Positions 17,894 to 27,427 are shown, counted from the stretch's first letter. The stretch: DNA of 64,000 nucleotides from Micromonospora sp. WMMD1082 (GCF_029626175.1 NZ_JARUBM010000002.1:1054001-1118000); one strand, 5' to 3'. The notes: a model not told the origin generated them from the letters alone. Numbers and translations are program-made.

Positions 17894-19153
17894 ATGCCGA
17901 TTGAGTCGTCCCGCGACGCCGTCATCGTCGCCACCGCCCGCTCCCCCATCGGCCGGGCCCACAAGGGGTCACTGCGCGACCTCCGCCCGGACGACCTCGC
18001 CGCCACCATCGTGCGGGCCGCCCTGGACAAGGTCCCCCAGCTCGATCCGCGCCAGATCGACGATCTCTACCTCGGATGCGGCCTGCCCGGCGGCGAGCAG
18101 GGCTTCAACATGGCCCGCGTGGTCGCCGTACTGATGGGCCTCGACGGCCTGCCCGGTGCGACGCTCACCCGTTACTGCGCCTCCTCCCTGCAGACCACCC
18201 GGATGGCGATGCACGCGATCCGGGCCGGCGAGGGCGACGTCTTCGTCTCCGCCGGCGTCGAGGCCGTCTCCCGCTACGCGCGCGGCAACTCCGACGGCCT
18301 GCCGCCGGAGGCGCAGGCCCTGGTCGGTGGCTGGGAGAACCCCCGCTTCGCGCCGGCGCGCGAGCGCTCCACGGCCCGCACCGAGGCGGGCGCGCCGGTC
18401 TGGACCGATCCGCGCGAGCAGGACGCGCTGCCGGACATCTATCTGGCCATGGGGCAGACCGCCGAGAACCTCGCCCAGGTGTACGACGTGAGCCGTGCGG
18501 ACATGGACGCCTTCGGCGTACGCAGCCAGAACCTGGCCGAGAAGGCGATCGTCGACGGCTTCTGGGCCCGTGAGATCACCCCCGTCACCACGCCCGACGG
18601 CACGGTCGTCAGCACCGACGACGGCCCACGTGCCGGGGTGACCCTGGAGGCGGTCTCCGCCCTCAAGCCGGTCTTCCGCCCCGACGGCCGGATCACCGCC
18701 GGCAACTGCTGCCCGCTCAATGACGGCGCCGCCGCGGTGGTGGTGATGAGCGCCCAGCGTGCCGAGGAACTGGGCGTCACCCCACTGGCGCGGATCGTCT
18801 CCACCGGCGTCACCGCGCTGTCGCCGGAGATCATGGGTCTCGGCCCGGTCGAGGCGAGCCGGCAGGCGCTCGATCGGGCCGGCATGACCATCGACGACGT
18901 CGACCTGGTCGAGATCAACGAGGCGTTCGCGGCCCAGGTGATTCCCTCGTACCGTCAGCTCGGCATCCCCGAGGAGAAGCTGAACGTGATGGGCGGCGCG
19001 ATCGCCGTCGGCCACCCCTTCGGGATGACCGGCGCCCGGATCACCGGCACACTGCTCAACGCCCTGCAGTGGCACGACAAAACCATCGGCCTGGAGACCA
19101 TGTGCGTCGGCGGCGGGCAGGGCATGGCGATGGTCATCGAACGCCTGAGCTGA
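17894..19153 (+). CDS. Acetyl-CoA C-acetyltransferase (thiolase)
   Basis: This 419-aa thiolase has the nucleophile Cys95 in [17 protein letters not shown], the catalytic His in GHPFGMTG and the second Cys in CVGGGQG. It condenses or cleaves acyl-CoA/acetyl-CoA in fatty-acid or polyester metabolism. TAACGT (17882-17887) lies 6 nt before ATG 17894, a leaderless start. No beta-oxidation partner lies alongside, so its pathway is not set by context. The terminator hairpin at 19199-19262 follows. Confidence 0.93.
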   Translation: MPIESSRDAVIVATARSPIGRAHKGSLRDLRPDDLAATIVRAALDKVPQLDPRQIDDLYLGCGLPGGEQGFNMARVVAVLMGLDGLPGATLTRYCASSLQTTRMAMHAIRAGEGDVFVSAGVEAVSRYARGNSDGLPPEAQALVGGWENPRFAPARERSTARTEAGAPVWTDPREQDALPDIYLAMGQTAENLAQVYDVSRADMDAFGVRSQNLAEKAIVDGFWAREITPVTTPDGTVVSTDDGPRAGVTLEAVSALKPVFRPDGRITAGNCCPLNDGAAAVVVMSAQRAEELGVTPLARIVSTGVTALSPEIMGLGPVEASRQALDRAGMTIDDVDLVEINEAFAAQVIPSYRQLGIPEEKLNVMGGAIAVGHPFGMTGARITGTLLNALQWHDKTIGLETMCVGGGQGMAMVIERLS

Positions 19154-19198
19154 CCGCCGCCCGACGCCCGGGCCCGGGGGTCGAAGGTCGGGGGTCGG

Positions 19199-19262
19199 CC
19201 GCGACATGCGGCAACTCGGGCCATCACGTCGGCGGGAAGGCCCGACTTACCGCATGTCGCGG
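19199..19262. terminator. Long hairpin between convergent genes
   Basis: Arms 19199-19211/19250-19262 pair over 13 bp. After an internal loop, 19216-19222/19239-19245 pair over 7 bp. It sits between the thiolase and the convergent small gene, and probably terminates both. Confidence 0.7.
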
Positions 19263-19305
19263 TAACGACCGGCTCGCCACCGGCGGCCACGGGTTGAAGA
19301 TCAAG

Positions 19306-19626
19306 CTAGAGCGCGGCCCGGGTCTCGGTCACCTCGGTGGCGGCCCGGGCCAGGGCCTCGTCGGCCGGGCCGGCGGCGATCAGGTCGGCGGCGACCACCC
19401 GGAGCTGGTCGGGCAGGGCGAGGTTGTTGTCCAGCCGAGGCACCGTACGCCGTGGCTCCCCCTCCGCGTCGGCGGCGAGGTTGGCGATCTCCTGCACCAG
19501 CCGATGCACCAGATCAGCCCGGGACACGTTGCCACCCGAGGCGGCGGCCGACCATCGTGGCTGCTGCCAGTGCCCCACCTGCCGCACCAGCAACTCCACC
19601 CCCCGCCCCAACTCCACGCCCCCCAC
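19306..19626 (-). CDS. Hypothetical helical protein
   Basis: This 106-aa protein has ELLVRQVGHWQQPRW, then SRADLVHRLVQEIANLAADAEG and VPRLDNNLALPDQLRVVAADLIAAG. The character is soluble and helical, with no catalytic motif I recognise. The GTG start at 19626 is supported by TAGGGT (minus, 19639-19634) 7 nt upstream, giving a leaderless message; GTG 19599 is an alternative. It stands alone between two hairpins. Confidence 0.6.
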   Translation of the reverse strand: MGGVELGRGVELLVRQVGHWQQPRWSAAASGGNVSRADLVHRLVQEIANLAADAEGEPRRTVPRLDNNLALPDQLRVVAADLIAAGPADEALARAATEVTETRAAL

Positions 19627-19678
19627 CCCTCAAACCCTACCCACCCGCCCCCGGCAGTCCCCCTCCCCCTGCCACCGT

Positions 19679-19748
19679 CGATCATGCAGTTGTGGTCGCC
19701 CATACGCACCTTTTGTCCCCTTATGACACGACCATAACTGCATGATCG
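19679..19748. repeat. Interspersed inverted repeat (GATCATGCAGTT family), copy A
   Basis: Arms 19679-19698 and 19729-19748 match at 19 of 20 positions around a 30-nt centre. The core GATCATG-AGTT-T is shared with the hairpin at 50951-51013, so these look like members of one intergenic repeat family. It sits between two minus-strand genes in an otherwise featureless GC-rich spacer (19640-19852). Confidence 0.7.
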
Positions 19749-19852
19749 CCGAGGTGGGGGACCGGGGCCGCGTGTGGGGGTGGGAACGGCGGCGCCCGCC
19801 CTGGGTGGGGCGGGCGCCGGGTGGGGTGCGGAGGTGGGTGGGGCGGCGGCTG

Positions 19853-20686
19853 TTAGTCGTCGCCTTGGAAGTAGCTCAGGAGGCGCAGCATCTCGATGTA
19901 GAGCCAGATCAGGCTGACCAGGATGCCGAAGGCGGCCACCCAGGAGTAGCGCTGCGGCAGGCCCATCCGGACGCCGTCCTCGACCTCCTTGAAGCTCAGC
20001 ACGAAGCTCAACGAGGCGACCACGATGCAGACGATGCTGAAGCCGATGGCCAACGGGCTGCCGTCGCGCAGGCCGGTGTTGACGCCGAAGAGCGCCAGCA
20101 CCAGGTTGATCAGCATGACGGCGAACAGGCCCGCCATCACGGCGATCATGCCCTTGACGAACTTCGGCGTCGCCCGGATGACCCGTGCCCGGTAGAGCAT
20201 GGCCATCACGAAGAAGACACCGAAGGTGGCGGTCACCGCCTGGAGCACGATGCCGTCGTACAGCGACTCGAAGAACTTGCTGAGCGCGCCGACGAGAACG
20301 CCCTCGACGACGGCGTACGCGACGACGAGCGCCGGGTTCGCCATCCGGGAGAAGGAGATGATCAGGCCGATGACCAGGCCGACGACCGCCGCGCCGATCC
20401 AGGCGACACCGAGCAGCGCGTCGGGCACCAGCGCCCAGGCCGCGGCGGCGGAGACGCCGAGGATGGCCAGGAGCGTGACCGTCTTGACCACCACGTCGTC
20501 GATCGACATGGGGGTGACCGCCGGCGGGGCGGACGGGAGGCCCGGCGCACCGGGGTAGCCGGCCTGCGGCGGGTACTGCTGGGGATAGCCGGGCTGTCCG
20601 TACGGCCCGGTCGGGGCGTACCCGGCGGCGCGCTCCCGCTCGGCCGCCTGACCGAGCCGGGCAAGCACCGGGTTCGAAGTCTTCAC
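19853..20686 (-). CDS. Bax inhibitor-1/YccA-family membrane protein
   Basis: This 277-aa protein has a Pro/Gly/Tyr-rich cytosolic N-terminus (QPGYPQQYPPQAGYPGAPG) and seven or so hydrophobic helices. The terminal part has SFVLSFKEVEDGVRMGLPQRYSWVAAFGILVSLIWLYIEMLRLL, with the conserved acidic residues of the Bax-inhibitor-1/YccA fold. Family members act as pH-sensitive Ca2+ leak channels; the bacterial role is unclear. GTG 20686 is chosen for its GGGAGG site 10 nt upstream. Confidence 0.9.
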   Translation of the reverse strand: MKTSNPVLARLGQAAERERAAGYAPTGPYGQPGYPQQYPPQAGYPGAPGLPSAPPAVTPMSIDDVVVKTVTLLAILGVSAAAAWALVPDALLGVAWIGAAVVGLVIGLIISFSRMANPALVVAYAVVEGVLVGALSKFFESLYDGIVLQAVTATFGVFFVMAMLYRARVIRATPKFVKGMIAVMAGLFAVMLINLVLALFGVNTGLRDGSPLAIGFSIVCIVVASLSFVLSFKEVEDGVRMGLPQRYSWVAAFGILVSLIWLYIEMLRLLSYFQGDD

Positions 20687-20803
20687 TGTCTTGGCCTCCC
20701 TAAGGGGGTCGTGGCACGTCAACGCGCGCTACAAGAGTAAACGTCCACGCCAGTCCGATGGTGATCGGAAGGCTGAGTGAACGCTGAGAGTGCCCGGAAG
20801 GGG

Positions 20804-21109
20804 TCACCAGGAGGCCTTGCGGACGCCGGGTAGCTCGCCGCGGAGCGCCATGGCCCGGAAGCGGACCCGGGAGAGCCCGAACCGGGACAGCACGCCACGG
20901 GGCCGCCCGTCGATCATGTCGCGGTTGCGCAGTCGTACCGCGCTGGAGTCGCGGGGCAGTCGGGCGAGGCGGCGTACGGCATCGTCCCGGTCGGCGGGGT
21001 CGGTGCCCGGATGGGCGATGATCCGCTTCAGCTCGGCGCGGCGCTCGGCGTGCCGGGCGACGAGGTCGGCCCGGCGGGCCTGCCGGTTGTTCAGGCTCTT
21101 GCGTGCCAT
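20804..21109 (-). CDS. rpsN: 30S ribosomal protein S14, zinc-free paralogue
   Basis: This 101-aa S14 of the long type ([19 protein letters not shown], then [25 protein letters not shown] and [18 protein letters not shown]) lacks the CxxC...CxxC zinc ribbon. It starts 1 nt from the rpmG stop. Such C-minus paralogues replace the zinc-binding S14 during zinc limitation and are Zur-repressed in actinobacteria. It is the last gene of the rpmB-rpmG-rpsN operon. Confidence 0.95.
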   Translation of the reverse strand: MARKSLNNRQARRADLVARHAERRAELKRIIAHPGTDPADRDDAVRRLARLPRDSSAVRLRNRDMIDGRPRGVLSRFGLSRVRFRAMALRGELPGVRKASW

Positions 21110-21110
21110 G

Positions 21111-21278
21111 TCAGCGGGCCTCCCGGAACTCGACGTGCCGGCGCACGATCGGGTCGTACTTGCGCAGCGTCAGCCGATCCGGATCGTTGCGGCGGTTCTT
21201 GCGGGTGACGTACGTGTAGCCGGTGCCGGCCGTGCTGCGCAGCCGGACGATCGGGCGGAGGTCGGTCTGCCGGGCCAT
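21111..21278 (-). CDS. rpmG: 50S ribosomal protein L33, zinc-free paralogue
   Basis: This 55-aa protein reads [20 protein letters not shown], then [14 protein letters not shown] and ends [10 protein letters not shown]33 normally carries two CxxC pairs; none is present here, marking a zinc-independent form. The ATG overlaps the rpmB stop (TGATG) and the stop is 1 nt from rpsN, so the three genes are tightly coupled. Confidence 0.93.
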   Translation of the reverse strand: MARQTDLRPIVRLRSTAGTGYTYVTRKNRRNDPDRLTLRKYDPIVRRHVEFREAR

Positions 21279-21514
21279 CAGCGCGCCGCCCCCCGCGCCC
21301 GCAGCTCGGCGACGACCTTCTCGATGCCCTTACGGTCCACCGTCTTCAGCGCCTTGGCCGTCAGGGTCAGCCGGACCCACCGGCGCTCGGAGGGCAACCA
21401 GTAGCGGTGGTTCTGCAGGTTCGGGTTCCACCGGCGGCGGGTGCGCCGGTGGGAGTGGGACACGGCGTTACCGAAGCTCGGCATCGCGCCGGTGACGTCA
21501 CAGCGTCGGGACAC
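21278..21514 (-). CDS. rpmB: 50S ribosomal protein L28, zinc-free paralogue
   Basis: This 78-aa protein begins [20 protein letters not shown], followed by [17 protein letters not shown]. The usual CDVCG pair is reduced to a single Cys (CDVTG), and the second CxxC is missing, so it should not bind zinc. GTG 21514 has an AAGGAG site; the longer reading to 21568 would cross the putative Zur box. First gene of the operon. Confidence 0.93.
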   Translation of the reverse strand: MSRRCDVTGAMPSFGNAVSHSHRRTRRRWNPNLQNHRYWLPSERRWVRLTLTAKALKTVDRKGIEKVVAELRARGAAR

Positions 21515-21552
21515 GGTCTGCTCCTTCAGGATCAACATTGGCCTGCCTATAA

Positions 21553-21567
21553 TGACAACCGTTTTCA
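21553..21567. promoter_or_regulatory. Zur-box-like operator between rpmB and mrf
   Basis: TGACAACCGTTTTCA matches the actinobacterial Zur consensus (TGAAAATGATTTTCA) at most positions and is nearly palindromic. A plus-strand TATAAT (21548-21553) places the mrf start of transcription inside it. On the minus strand TTGTCA with 17-nt spacing fits the rpmB promoter. One site can repress both directions. Confidence 0.7.
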
Positions 21568-21589
21568 ACTACTGTCGAGAGGCTACCCG

Positions 21590-22852
21590 ATGTCGACGTC
21601 ACCACTCGCGCCGGCCACCGCCGGCACCACGGCCTCCGGCGCCCGCCCGTCGTTGACCGTGCTCAGTGGCTTCTGGCCCGCCGCGACGTACGCCGTCGCC
21701 CGCGCCCTGCTCGCCGCGGACCCGGCGCTGCTGCTGGTCCGGCACGACCTCGCCGACGTCCGCGCCGGCACCGTGCACCGCGTGGTCCGCGACCGATCGG
21801 GCGTACGGGAGGACAAACGGATCTCGCTGGCCCACGGCTGCGTCTCCTGCACCCTCCGCGAGGACGTGCTGCCCACCCTCGCCCGGCTGGCCCGCGACCA
21901 CCCCGACCGGGATCTCGTGCTGATGCTCCCCGAGGTGGTCGAGCCTGAGGCGGTCGCCGCCGCCTGCGCGCACTGCCTGGTCGACGGCGCGCCGATCAGC
22001 GACCTGCTGCACGTCGACTCGTACGTCACCGTGGTCGACGCCGAGCACCTGCTCGACGGGCTGGCCAGCACCGACGACCTGAAGGCGCTGGGCATCCACG
22101 CCGCCGCCGACGACGACCGGTCGCTCGCGGACGTCATCGTCCGGCAGATCGAGTACGCCGACACCATCGTCCTGTGGGGACAGTCCCGCGACGGCGGCTA
22201 CGACACCAGCCGCCTGGCGGTGCTGCTGGGCCGGATGACCCCGTGGGCGACGCAGGTCCTCGTTGACGGCGACGTCGTCGACGCACGGGCGCTGACCCGC
22301 CAGCTACGCGGCACCGACCGGCATCGCCCGGAAACCCCCGGCGTGCTGGTACGCGGCCTGGAGGGACACACCCTCGGCCTGCACGAACCGCACCCGGACT
22401 GCGGCGTGGTGTCGGTGGTCTTCCGCGCCCGCCGTCCGTTCCACCCCGGACGTCTGCACGCGGTGCTGGAGGAGGTCAACGCCGAGGTCATCCGCTCCCG
22501 CGGGCACCTGTGGCTGGCCAGCCAGCCCGAGACGGTCGTCGCCTGGGAGTTCGCCGGAGGCGGCCTCAGCCTCGGCTCCCTCGGCCGCTGGCTGGCCTTC
22601 CTCCCCGACGCGCGCTGGGACGAGGTCTCCGACCACCGGCGGCTCGCTGCCGCTCTGGACTGGGACCCCTACTACGGCGACCGCCACCAGCACCTCGTCT
22701 TCATCGGTCTGGATCTCGATCCCGCCGGCCTGCACCGCACCCTCGCCCGCTGCCTGCTCACCGACGCGGAACTCGCCGACGGCGAGCAGACGTGGCGCGG
22801 CTACGACGACCCGTTCACCGGCTGCTTCCCGCTCGCCGACCTCGGTCCGTAG
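21590..22852 (+). CDS. mrf: COG0523-family protein, MPY recruitment factor-like
   Basis: This 420-aa protein has HGCVSCTLRED (the CxxC metal motif of COG0523), then VVFRARRPFHPGRLHAVLEEV and SRGHLWLASQPE in the CobW C-terminal part. The N-terminal LTVLSGFWPAATYAV replaces a P-loop: the Walker A lysine is absent, so GTPase activity is doubtful. This matches mycobacterial Mrf, which recruits the hibernation factor MPY to zinc-free ribosomes under zinc starvation. It is divergent from rpmB-rpmG-rpsN across a shared Zur-like box. Start ATG 21590. Confidence 0.8.
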   Translation: MSTSPLAPATAGTTASGARPSLTVLSGFWPAATYAVARALLAADPALLLVRHDLADVRAGTVHRVVRDRSGVREDKRISLAHGCVSCTLREDVLPTLARLARDHPDRDLVLMLPEVVEPEAVAAACAHCLVDGAPISDLLHVDSYVTVVDAEHLLDGLASTDDLKALGIHAAADDDRSLADVIVRQIEYADTIVLWGQSRDGGYDTSRLAVLLGRMTPWATQVLVDGDVVDARALTRQLRGTDRHRPETPGVLVRGLEGHTLGLHEPHPDCGVVSVVFRARRPFHPGRLHAVLEEVNAEVIRSRGHLWLASQPETVVAWEFAGGGLSLGSLGRWLAFLPDARWDEVSDHRRLAAALDWDPYYGDRHQHLVFIGLDLDPAGLHRTLARCLLTDAELADGEQTWRGYDDPFTGCFPLADLGP

Positions 22853-22877
22853 CCGGCACGATGGCCGGGGACGACGC

Positions 22878-22912
22878 CGCGGCGCGCACCGGTCGGTCCG
22901 GTGCGCGCCGCG
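22878..22912. terminator. Bidirectional terminator between mrf and a surface-protein gene
   Basis: A perfect 15-bp stem (22878-22892/22898-22912) with a 5-nt loop lies between convergent genes, 26 nt after mrf and 17 nt from the end of the next gene. Confidence 0.8.
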
Positions 22913-22929
22913 ATTGGTGATGACGCAGG

Positions 22930-24630
22930 TCAGTGGGAGGTTCGGCGGCCCCGGAGCGACACCAGCACGAACGCTCCGGCGACGACCAGCAGCAGGCCGG
23001 CGGCCGGTAGGTGCCAGGAGCCTCCGGTACGCGGCAGCTTCCCTCCGCTGCCGGAGCCGTTTCCACCGGAGCCGTTTCCGCCGTTGCCGTTTCCGCCGTT
23101 GCCGGACCCGTCACCACCCCCTCCCGGACCGAAGCCGGCGTTCGGGTCGGTCGCGTCGCCGACCGCGAAGGTCAGGGTCTTCGTGTCCGTCACCCGGGCG
23201 CCCGCCGTGGTGGTGCCGGTCATCTCGAACGCGAGCCGGTAGATGCCCGGCTGGCTGAACGCCCAGTTGCCGTGGGCGTGGGTGTTGGCCGGGATGTCGA
23301 GCCGTTGCGGCAGGCCGGCGGAAGAGTCGAAGAGCACCTCGGCGGCGCCGAAGGATCCGGTGAGGAAGAGGGTGAACCGGCCCGGCCCGCTGGCGCCCTT
23401 GAACGTCCAGGTGACCGGGCCACGGGTGCCGCCGACGACCGAGGGATGCTGGGTGTTCCACCCGGGCCAGACGATCCCGGATCGTTGCGCCTGCGGCAGC
23501 AGCCACACCGGGTCGCCGGGCTTGCCGAGGAAGTCGGCTCCCTCGGGCACGGTGGTCCTGGCGTTGTCCTTGGCGTGCAGCACCACGTCGGCGAGGTTCC
23601 GCCAGACGGCGGGGGTCACCGTGTCGTCCTTGATCCGGATCGTCCAGTCGGACCCGTCGATCTGCGGTCCCATGTCGATGTGGCCGTCGTCGATCACCAC
23701 CCGTCCGGAGCCGGTCGCGGAGTTCCGCTCCGTCGCGGCGGCGAGCGGCTGCGCCCCGGACCGGTCCGCGCCGGTGGGGTCACCCGCACCGGCCGGCGCC
23801 GCGACGGCATTCGGAGCGGCGGCGCTGGAAGCCGCGCGGCCGGCGGTCGTCTCCGATGCCGGCCGTGGCGCCGGAGCGGGTGACGGGGCCTGCACCGGTG
23901 TGTCGAGTTCCGGCACCGCCACCCGGTAGGTGGCGTCGATGCTCACCCGGTCGCCGCTGGCGAGGGTCGCCGAGGCGGTCAGGCTCAGCCGGTACTCTCC
24001 CGCGGCGTCGAAGAGCCAGACCAGCCCGCCGGTACGGACCCCGGCCGGCAGTTCACCGGCGCGCGGCATGCCGGCCAGGGTGCCGAAGAGCGGTGCCGGC
24101 TGCCCCAGCCCGCCGATGGTGTACGCGGCGAAGTGTCCCGGCCCGTCCACCCGCCCGAGCGACAACTCGATCACGTCGTCGCGTACGGCGTCGCGGCTCA
24201 CCCTGGTCGTGTCCAGCGAGGCGAACTCCGTGTCGCCCGCGGTGAGTGCCCACACGGGGCGCCCCGGCGTGCCGAGGAAGCGGAACGCGGGGAGATCCGG
24301 CACCCGTACCACGGTGCCGCTCGCCGGCCCGAACACGACCGTGGACGGGTCCACGCCGGCCGGCGCGGGTGCCGCCCGGCGCCCGGCGGCGGCCTCGCGG
24401 ACCTCCAGGCCGAGCACCCGGTCGCGGAGGGTGACCGACACCAGGTCGGCGCCGGCCGCGCTCTGGTGCGTCGCGCCGCCGGTCTCCGGCGGCTTCGTCG
24501 GTGGTGCGGCGGCCACGGCGGGTGCCGGTGTCGCCGTGAGGGCAGCCAGCGCCAGCACTGCCGCGAACGCGGCGACCCGACGTCCGGCGGTGGCGCCGCT
24601 GGTGGCGGCTACCCGGGGTACGGCAATCAT
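22930..24630 (-). CDS. Wall-anchored choice-of-anchor M surface protein (anchored-repeat system)
   Basis: This 566-aa secreted protein has a signal peptide (about 1-42), a divergent anchor-M-like domain (about 60-245), a Pro/Ala linker, and a canonical domain (about 310-492). The canonical domain shows GHID (316-319), VWPGWNT and HAHGNWAF (451-458). A Gly/Asn/Ser spacer, LPRTG (532-536), a membrane segment and RRTSH follow: a sortase-type wall anchor. It matches the TIGR03773/03769 group associated with a metal ABC transporter. ATG 24630 follows GGGAGGAA. Last gene of the operon read from 27427. Confidence 0.85.
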   Translation of the reverse strand: MIAVPRVAATSGATAGRRVAAFAAVLALAALTATPAPAVAAAPPTKPPETGGATHQSAAGADLVSVTLRDRVLGLEVREAAAGRRAAPAPAGVDPSTVVFGPASGTVVRVPDLPAFRFLGTPGRPVWALTAGDTEFASLDTTRVSRDAVRDDVIELSLGRVDGPGHFAAYTIGGLGQPAPLFGTLAGMPRAGELPAGVRTGGLVWLFDAAGEYRLSLTASATLASGDRVSIDATYRVAVPELDTPVQAPSPAPAPRPASETTAGRAASSAAAPNAVAAPAGAGDPTGADRSGAQPLAAATERNSATGSGRVVIDDGHIDMGPQIDGSDWTIRIKDDTVTPAVWRNLADVVLHAKDNARTTVPEGADFLGKPGDPVWLLPQAQRSGIVWPGWNTQHPSVVGGTRGPVTWTFKGASGPGRFTLFLTGSFGAAEVLFDSSAGLPQRLDIPANTHAHGNWAFSQPGIYRLAFEMTGTTTAGARVTDTKTLTFAVGDATDPNAGFGPGGGGDGSGNGGNGNGGNGSGGNGSGSGGKLPRTGGSWHLPAAGLLLVVAGAFVLVSLRGRRTSH

Positions 24631-24650
24631 GTGGTCCTGTTCCTCCCGTG

Positions 24651-25874
24651 TCAGTCGATGGACGAGTTGGTCCGGCCGGTTCCGGCCGAGGCCCCGGCCT
24701 CGGCGTCGGTGTCGGTGTCGGTGTCGGCGAGGGCGTCCGGGCCGGCGGGGGTGGCCGGGATGGCGGAAGTGGCGGGGGCGTCCGGGTCGACCCCGGGTGG
24801 CTTTCCGGCCGAGGCGGCCTCGGCGCGGCCCTGTTCCCGCGCGGCGGCCACGGCGCGATCCAGTTCCTGCGCGGCCCGGCGTCGCCGACGCCGCCGCCGG
24901 ACGACGGCCAGCACGGTGGCGGCCGCGGCGAGCAGCAGGAGCCCGAGCTGCGACCAGGGCACGGCCCAGAGGCCCACCTCGCGGGTGACGGTGGCCGGTG
25001 CCGGGTCGAGCACCTCGTCGGTGACGGCGGCCGGTGCCACGGTGATCGTGGCGCCGAGCCGGACCAGTGGCGGTACGCCGGTGAGGCGCAGGCTGGTCCG
25101 GTAGCTGTCGCCGGGCAGGATCTCCGGCAACGGGTCGCCCTCGGCGACGCGCCGGGCGAGCCCGAACGGTCCGGCGGCGGCGAGTTCCGGCCGTCCGGTG
25201 AGTCGTACGTTGCCGCTGTTGCGGACGGTGAAGGTGGCGGTGACGGTGCCGCCCCGCAGCGGATTGAGGCTGCCGTCGTGGGTCACCGTCAGGTCCTCGA
25301 TGTCGAGGGCGGGTTGCAGTTCGCCGGTGACCCGCAGGTAGATGCGGGCACCGACGCGGTGGTCGACGGCGACCTGGTTGCCCTGCGCGTCGGCGTCGAC
25401 GGCGGCGAGAGAGGCGACGATCCCCCCGGGGTGATCACCGGGTGTGGCGTTGGCCGGCACGGCGAGGGTGAACGGCACGTCCAGCCGCGACGTCGCCGGC
25501 ACGGTGAGGGTACGGGTCTTGAACGTGACCCAGGCACCGACGTCGTCCGGCTTCTCGCTGGCGGCCAGCAGGTCGAATCCGCCCTGTTGCGTGGTGTACG
25601 CGTCGCTGGCATACACGTCGAGGGTGAGCGGCTGGTCGGAGTGGTTGGTGACGGCCACGTAGTCGGTGAGCGTCGCCCCCGGGCCGAGCTTGTACTCGAA
25701 GGCCGACCGGCCATTCGGACCGTCCGGGCTGGACGGCGCCACACCCCAGGTGAGCGACTGCGCGGCGGCGTTCCCGGTCGCGGGCAGGATGGATGCCGGG
25801 TGGGCCGGTGCCGGACCGGCGAGCGTCAGGCCGGCGAGGAGCACACCGGTGGCGAGGGCGGCGGGCGTACGCAT
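24651..25874 (-). CDS. DUF916-type surface protein with C-terminal membrane anchor
   Basis: This 407-aa protein has a signal peptide (about 1-25), then SLTWGVAPSSPDGPNGRSAFEY and ATLTDYVAVTNHSDQPLTLDVYASDAY. These are typical of DUF916, the WxL-associated peptidoglycan-binding domain. A second beta domain follows, then one transmembrane helix near 310-328, an Arg-rich stop-transfer segment and an acidic Ala/Asp tail with DTDTDTDAEAG. It sits between a WxL-like protein and the LPxTG protein, as in WxL gene clusters. It probably holds the partner protein at the wall. Confidence 0.82.
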   Translation of the reverse strand: MRTPAALATGVLLAGLTLAGPAPAHPASILPATGNAAAQSLTWGVAPSSPDGPNGRSAFEYKLGPGATLTDYVAVTNHSDQPLTLDVYASDAYTTQQGGFDLLAASEKPDDVGAWVTFKTRTLTVPATSRLDVPFTLAVPANATPGDHPGGIVASLAAVDADAQGNQVAVDHRVGARIYLRVTGELQPALDIEDLTVTHDGSLNPLRGGTVTATFTVRNSGNVRLTGRPELAAAGPFGLARRVAEGDPLPEILPGDSYRTSLRLTGVPPLVRLGATITVAPAAVTDEVLDPAPATVTREVGLWAVPWSQLGLLLLAAAATVLAVVRRRRRRRRAAQELDRAVAAAREQGRAEAASAGKPPGVDPDAPATSAIPATPAGPDALADTDTDTDAEAGASAGTGRTNSSID

Positions 25875-25966
25875 GGCGAAGAGGTCCGTTCGGGTCGGGG
25901 TGGCACGGGCCGGGCGGCGGCGGTCGTCTCCGGTGCCGCCGCCCGGCCCGCCATCAGCGCGGTCGC

Positions 25967-27427
25967 TCAGATCGCGGTGAGGGTGAGGGTCGCGGTGTAG
26001 GTGCCGGGCGCGGTCTCCGTCGGCAGCCGCAGCCGTAGCCCGGCGGAGAGGGTCGCGGTCCCCCGGCCGGCACCCGAGGGCGCCGAGCCGAGCACCGCAC
26101 TGCTGCTGAGACCGCCACCGAGGTACGGCTCGACGGCCGGCCCGGCGACCACGCCCTGTCCGGCGGACTGGTTCACGACCTGCGGCGCCCAGCCGAGGTG
26201 GCCGGCGCTGAAGGTGCTGCCGTCGGCGCTGGCAAAGTCCTGCGGCAGCTGGCCGGAGGCGCTCCAGCCCGGAGTACCCGTGCGGGTGTCGGTGACGGTC
26301 ACCGGGCGCAGGGATCCGTCGCTCTCCCAGCGGTCACCGGCGCTGGACAGCTGCGCGGGCGGCAGGACGACGCTGCGGTCGTCCGGGTCGACGCTGATCA
26401 CCAGGGCGCCCTGCGTCGGGTCGATGGAGGCGGTGATGGTCTGCGACGTGCCCGGGTCGGCCGGCGGGAAGGCCACCCAGAGCCACACCTCTTCGCTGGT
26501 GGCCACGACGGTGTGGTTGTCGTCGTAGAGCTTCACCTGATACTCGCAGGCGTTGAGTTCGCGGGTGGCGGTGAAGGTGTAGGTCGGGCCGGCCTCGCCG
26601 GGGATGACGGCAAAGGCGTCGGTGCCGGGGCAGCGGCTGAACCAGTGGTAGTGGTCCAGTTCGGTCTGCGGAGTCTGCACCGCCCGCAGGGTCACGGTGT
26701 CGCCGGGCTGGTACTCCTCGGCCATGCCGTTGATGGAGAGCACGGTCTCCGGGCCGGTGCCGTCGAGTTCGCCGACGACGAAGGAGTAGTCGACCGGTCC
26801 GGTGCTGACCGCGGTGCCGTCGGTCAGCGTCGCGTCCGCCTGGAAGGTCAGGGTGTAGGCGCCCTCGGCGTTGAACGCCCAGTTGGCGTGGGCGTGGGTA
26901 CGGATCGGCACGTCGATGGCGTCCGGCAGGCCGTCGTCGCTGCGGAACTTGACCAGCGGGCCGCCGAAGGTGTCCTGGGTGAACACCGAGACCGCGCCGG
27001 GCCCGTCGACGTCGACGAGGCTGAGCCGGACCTTGTCGCCCGCGAAGGTGCCACTGCCGAGGGTGGTGGTGTTCCAGCCGGGCCAGAGCAGGTTCTGGTT
27101 CTGGGTCAGCGGGAGCAGCCAGATCTGGGATCCGGCCGGCCCGAGGAAGGCAAACCGGGGGTCGTCCGGGATGGGCATGGCGGCCTCGGGCAGCACCTGG
27201 AAGATGACGTCCGCCGGGTCCCGGGTCACCGCCGGGCTGACCGTGTCGTCGTGCACCTTCAACGACAGGACACCGCCGTCGTAGTGGACGTCCACCGCGT
27301 CGGTGTGCCCCTTGGACAGCACCACCTTTTCCGCGGCGCTCGCCGCGGGCGGCGCGAGCGCGATCCCGGCGGCGATCACCGCCCCGCCGATCAGGGCCGC
27401 GAGCCCGCGGGCACCTGTTCTTCTCAT
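25967..27427 (-). CDS. Secreted choice-of-anchor M protein with WxL-like C-terminus
   Basis: This 486-aa protein has a signal peptide ending PPAASAAEK. An anchor-M domain follows (about 35-235) with GHTDAVDV, LLWPGWNT and HAHANWAF, then an Ig-like region (LDHYHWFSRCPG) and a C-terminal beta domain (about 330-486). The motifs GWSASGQL and HLGWAPQ in that domain resemble the WxL cell-wall-binding domain. ATG 27427 follows GAGAGGAAAG. A Zur-like box lies 65 nt upstream, making this the first gene of a three-gene minus-strand unit. Confidence 0.82.
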   Translation of the reverse strand: MRRTGARGLAALIGGAVIAAGIALAPPAASAAEKVVLSKGHTDAVDVHYDGGVLSLKVHDDTVSPAVTRDPADVIFQVLPEAAMPIPDDPRFAFLGPAGSQIWLLPLTQNQNLLWPGWNTTTLGSGTFAGDKVRLSLVDVDGPGAVSVFTQDTFGGPLVKFRSDDGLPDAIDVPIRTHAHANWAFNAEGAYTLTFQADATLTDGTAVSTGPVDYSFVVGELDGTGPETVLSINGMAEEYQPGDTVTLRAVQTPQTELDHYHWFSRCPGTDAFAVIPGEAGPTYTFTATRELNACEYQVKLYDDNHTVVATSEEVWLWVAFPPADPGTSQTITASIDPTQGALVISVDPDDRSVVLPPAQLSSAGDRWESDGSLRPVTVTDTRTGTPGWSASGQLPQDFASADGSTFSAGHLGWAPQVVNQSAGQGVVAGPAVEPYLGGGLSSSAVLGSAPSGAGRGTATLSAGLRLRLPTETAPGTYTATLTLTAI

